A DNA stretch of 64,000 nt from Candidatus Riflebacteria bacterium HGW-Riflebacteria-1 (GTDB taxonomy: Bacteria > Muiribacteriota > Ozemobacteria > Ozemobacterales > Ozemobacteraceae). The DNA lies in NCBI GenBank assembly GCA_002839445.1, contig PGYB01000004.1, positions 124,001 to 188,000 of the forward strand, written 5' to 3'. The translations under genes were made by a program, and so were the position numbers. Below, one piece after another: positions 63,678 to 64,000 of the stretch. Position 1 is the stretch's first letter, and the number at the start of each line of letters is the position of its first letter. The notes below the pieces were generated by a model. That model was not told where the DNA came from. It did no database searches and saw only the letters and a program-made list of their open reading frames with translations.

Positions 63678-64000
63678 TGGCAGAAGCTGACAAACAGAGC
63701 GCCAGCACTGCACGCCAGGTTGAAGACCTGGTTATTATCAGAAAGATCAGAGAAGGCGATGTGCGCGCCCTTGAGCGGTTGATCGACCGCTACATGAACC
63801 AGCTGCTGAGCTTTTTCAGATACCTGCGCGCGCCAGAATCGATGGTAGAAGATCTTGTCCAGGAAACATTCGAGCGTGTCATCAGAAAACTCGATGCCTA
63901 TGACGAGCAGAAAAAGTTTTCAGCCTGGCTGCTGACAGTAGGGCGCAATCTCTATTTTGACGAGTGTCGCCGTGAGAATCGCAAGCGTGAACATCAGCAG
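63677..64000 (+). CDS. ECF-type sigma factor (3' partial)
   Basis: 108 residues visible, running off the right edge. It starts MAEADKQSASTARQ with ATG sharing a base with the preceding stop. Sigma region 2 is clear: IREGDVRALERLIDRYMNQL, EDLVQETFERVIRKL, and FSAWLLTVGRNLYFDECRR. Region 4 lies outside. This is the second ECF gene in the window; it is of the same general kind as the one at 45894, and its anti-sigma factor is likely nearby outside the window or the membrane protein just before it. Confidence 0.88.
   Translation, partial: MAEADKQSASTARQVEDLVIIRKIREGDVRALERLIDRYMNQLLSFFRYLRAPESMVEDLVQETFERVIRKLDAYDEQKKFSAWLLTVGRNLYFDECRRENRKREHQQ

Overview
The window looks like a chromosomal segment of an uncultivated, didermic (Gram-negative-type) bacterium with mid-range GC. 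It carries pseudopilins, a TatC translocase, many Sec signal peptides, ECF sigma factors with FecR-like membrane partners, and PAS/GAF/cyclic-nucleotide signalling proteins. The number of pseudopilins and giant secreted proteins, and the presence of an FtsH/MoxR operon, would fit a lineage such as Candidatus Riflebacteria/Ozemobacteria. That placement is a guess from general resemblance only. I see no rRNA, tRNA, CRISPR array, phage or transposase gene.

Layout. 1-9437: signalling and housekeeping genes (HEAT/cNMP-binding protein cut by the left edge, hybrid histidine kinase, polytopic membrane protein, cupin, DUF4105-like secreted protein, Mrp ATPase, DsrE-like protein). 9441-25577: mixed metabolic and membrane genes (D-cysteine desulfhydrase, EamA and NSS transporters, YiiX-like hydrolase, DUF362 plus polyferredoxin pair, TatC, a cNMP-binding/CpaE-like/TPR fusion). 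Several dispersed repeats, a MITE-like element and a 23-codon ORF also lie there. 25800-35606: an eight-gene, tightly packed operon with a soluble FtsH-like AAA+ protease, a 1006-residue protein of unknown function, a MoxR AAA+ ATPase, a divergent vWA-like protein, a radical SAM activase and three small or unknown proteins. This is the strongest candidate for an unusual system. 35619-41602: secreted metalloprotease, small secreted and unknown proteins, YwbE, and an amidohydrolase fused to a CYTH domain. 41886-60761: a long co-directional surface/secretion locus with two pseudopilin triads, an ECF sigma/FecR pair, a helical-repeat secreted protein, a 1687-residue Ca-loop protein and several TPR or anchored proteins. 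60828-64000: a GAF-GAF-PAS adenylate cyclase, a small membrane protein and the start of a second ECF sigma factor.

How the parts may work together (inference). The AAA+ operon reads as a protein-remodelling or proteolysis machine with a radical SAM modification step. It resembles the FtsH-vWA-MoxR ternary systems known from comparative genomics. The pseudopilin locus probably builds a pseudopilus-dependent export or surface apparatus under ECF/FecR control. Cyclic-nucleotide signalling recurs (a class III cyclase, two cNMP-binding proteins and a CYTH fusion), so cAMP may be a local second messenger. Starts were often moved downstream of the longest open frame where a good ribosome binding site and signal peptide support it.
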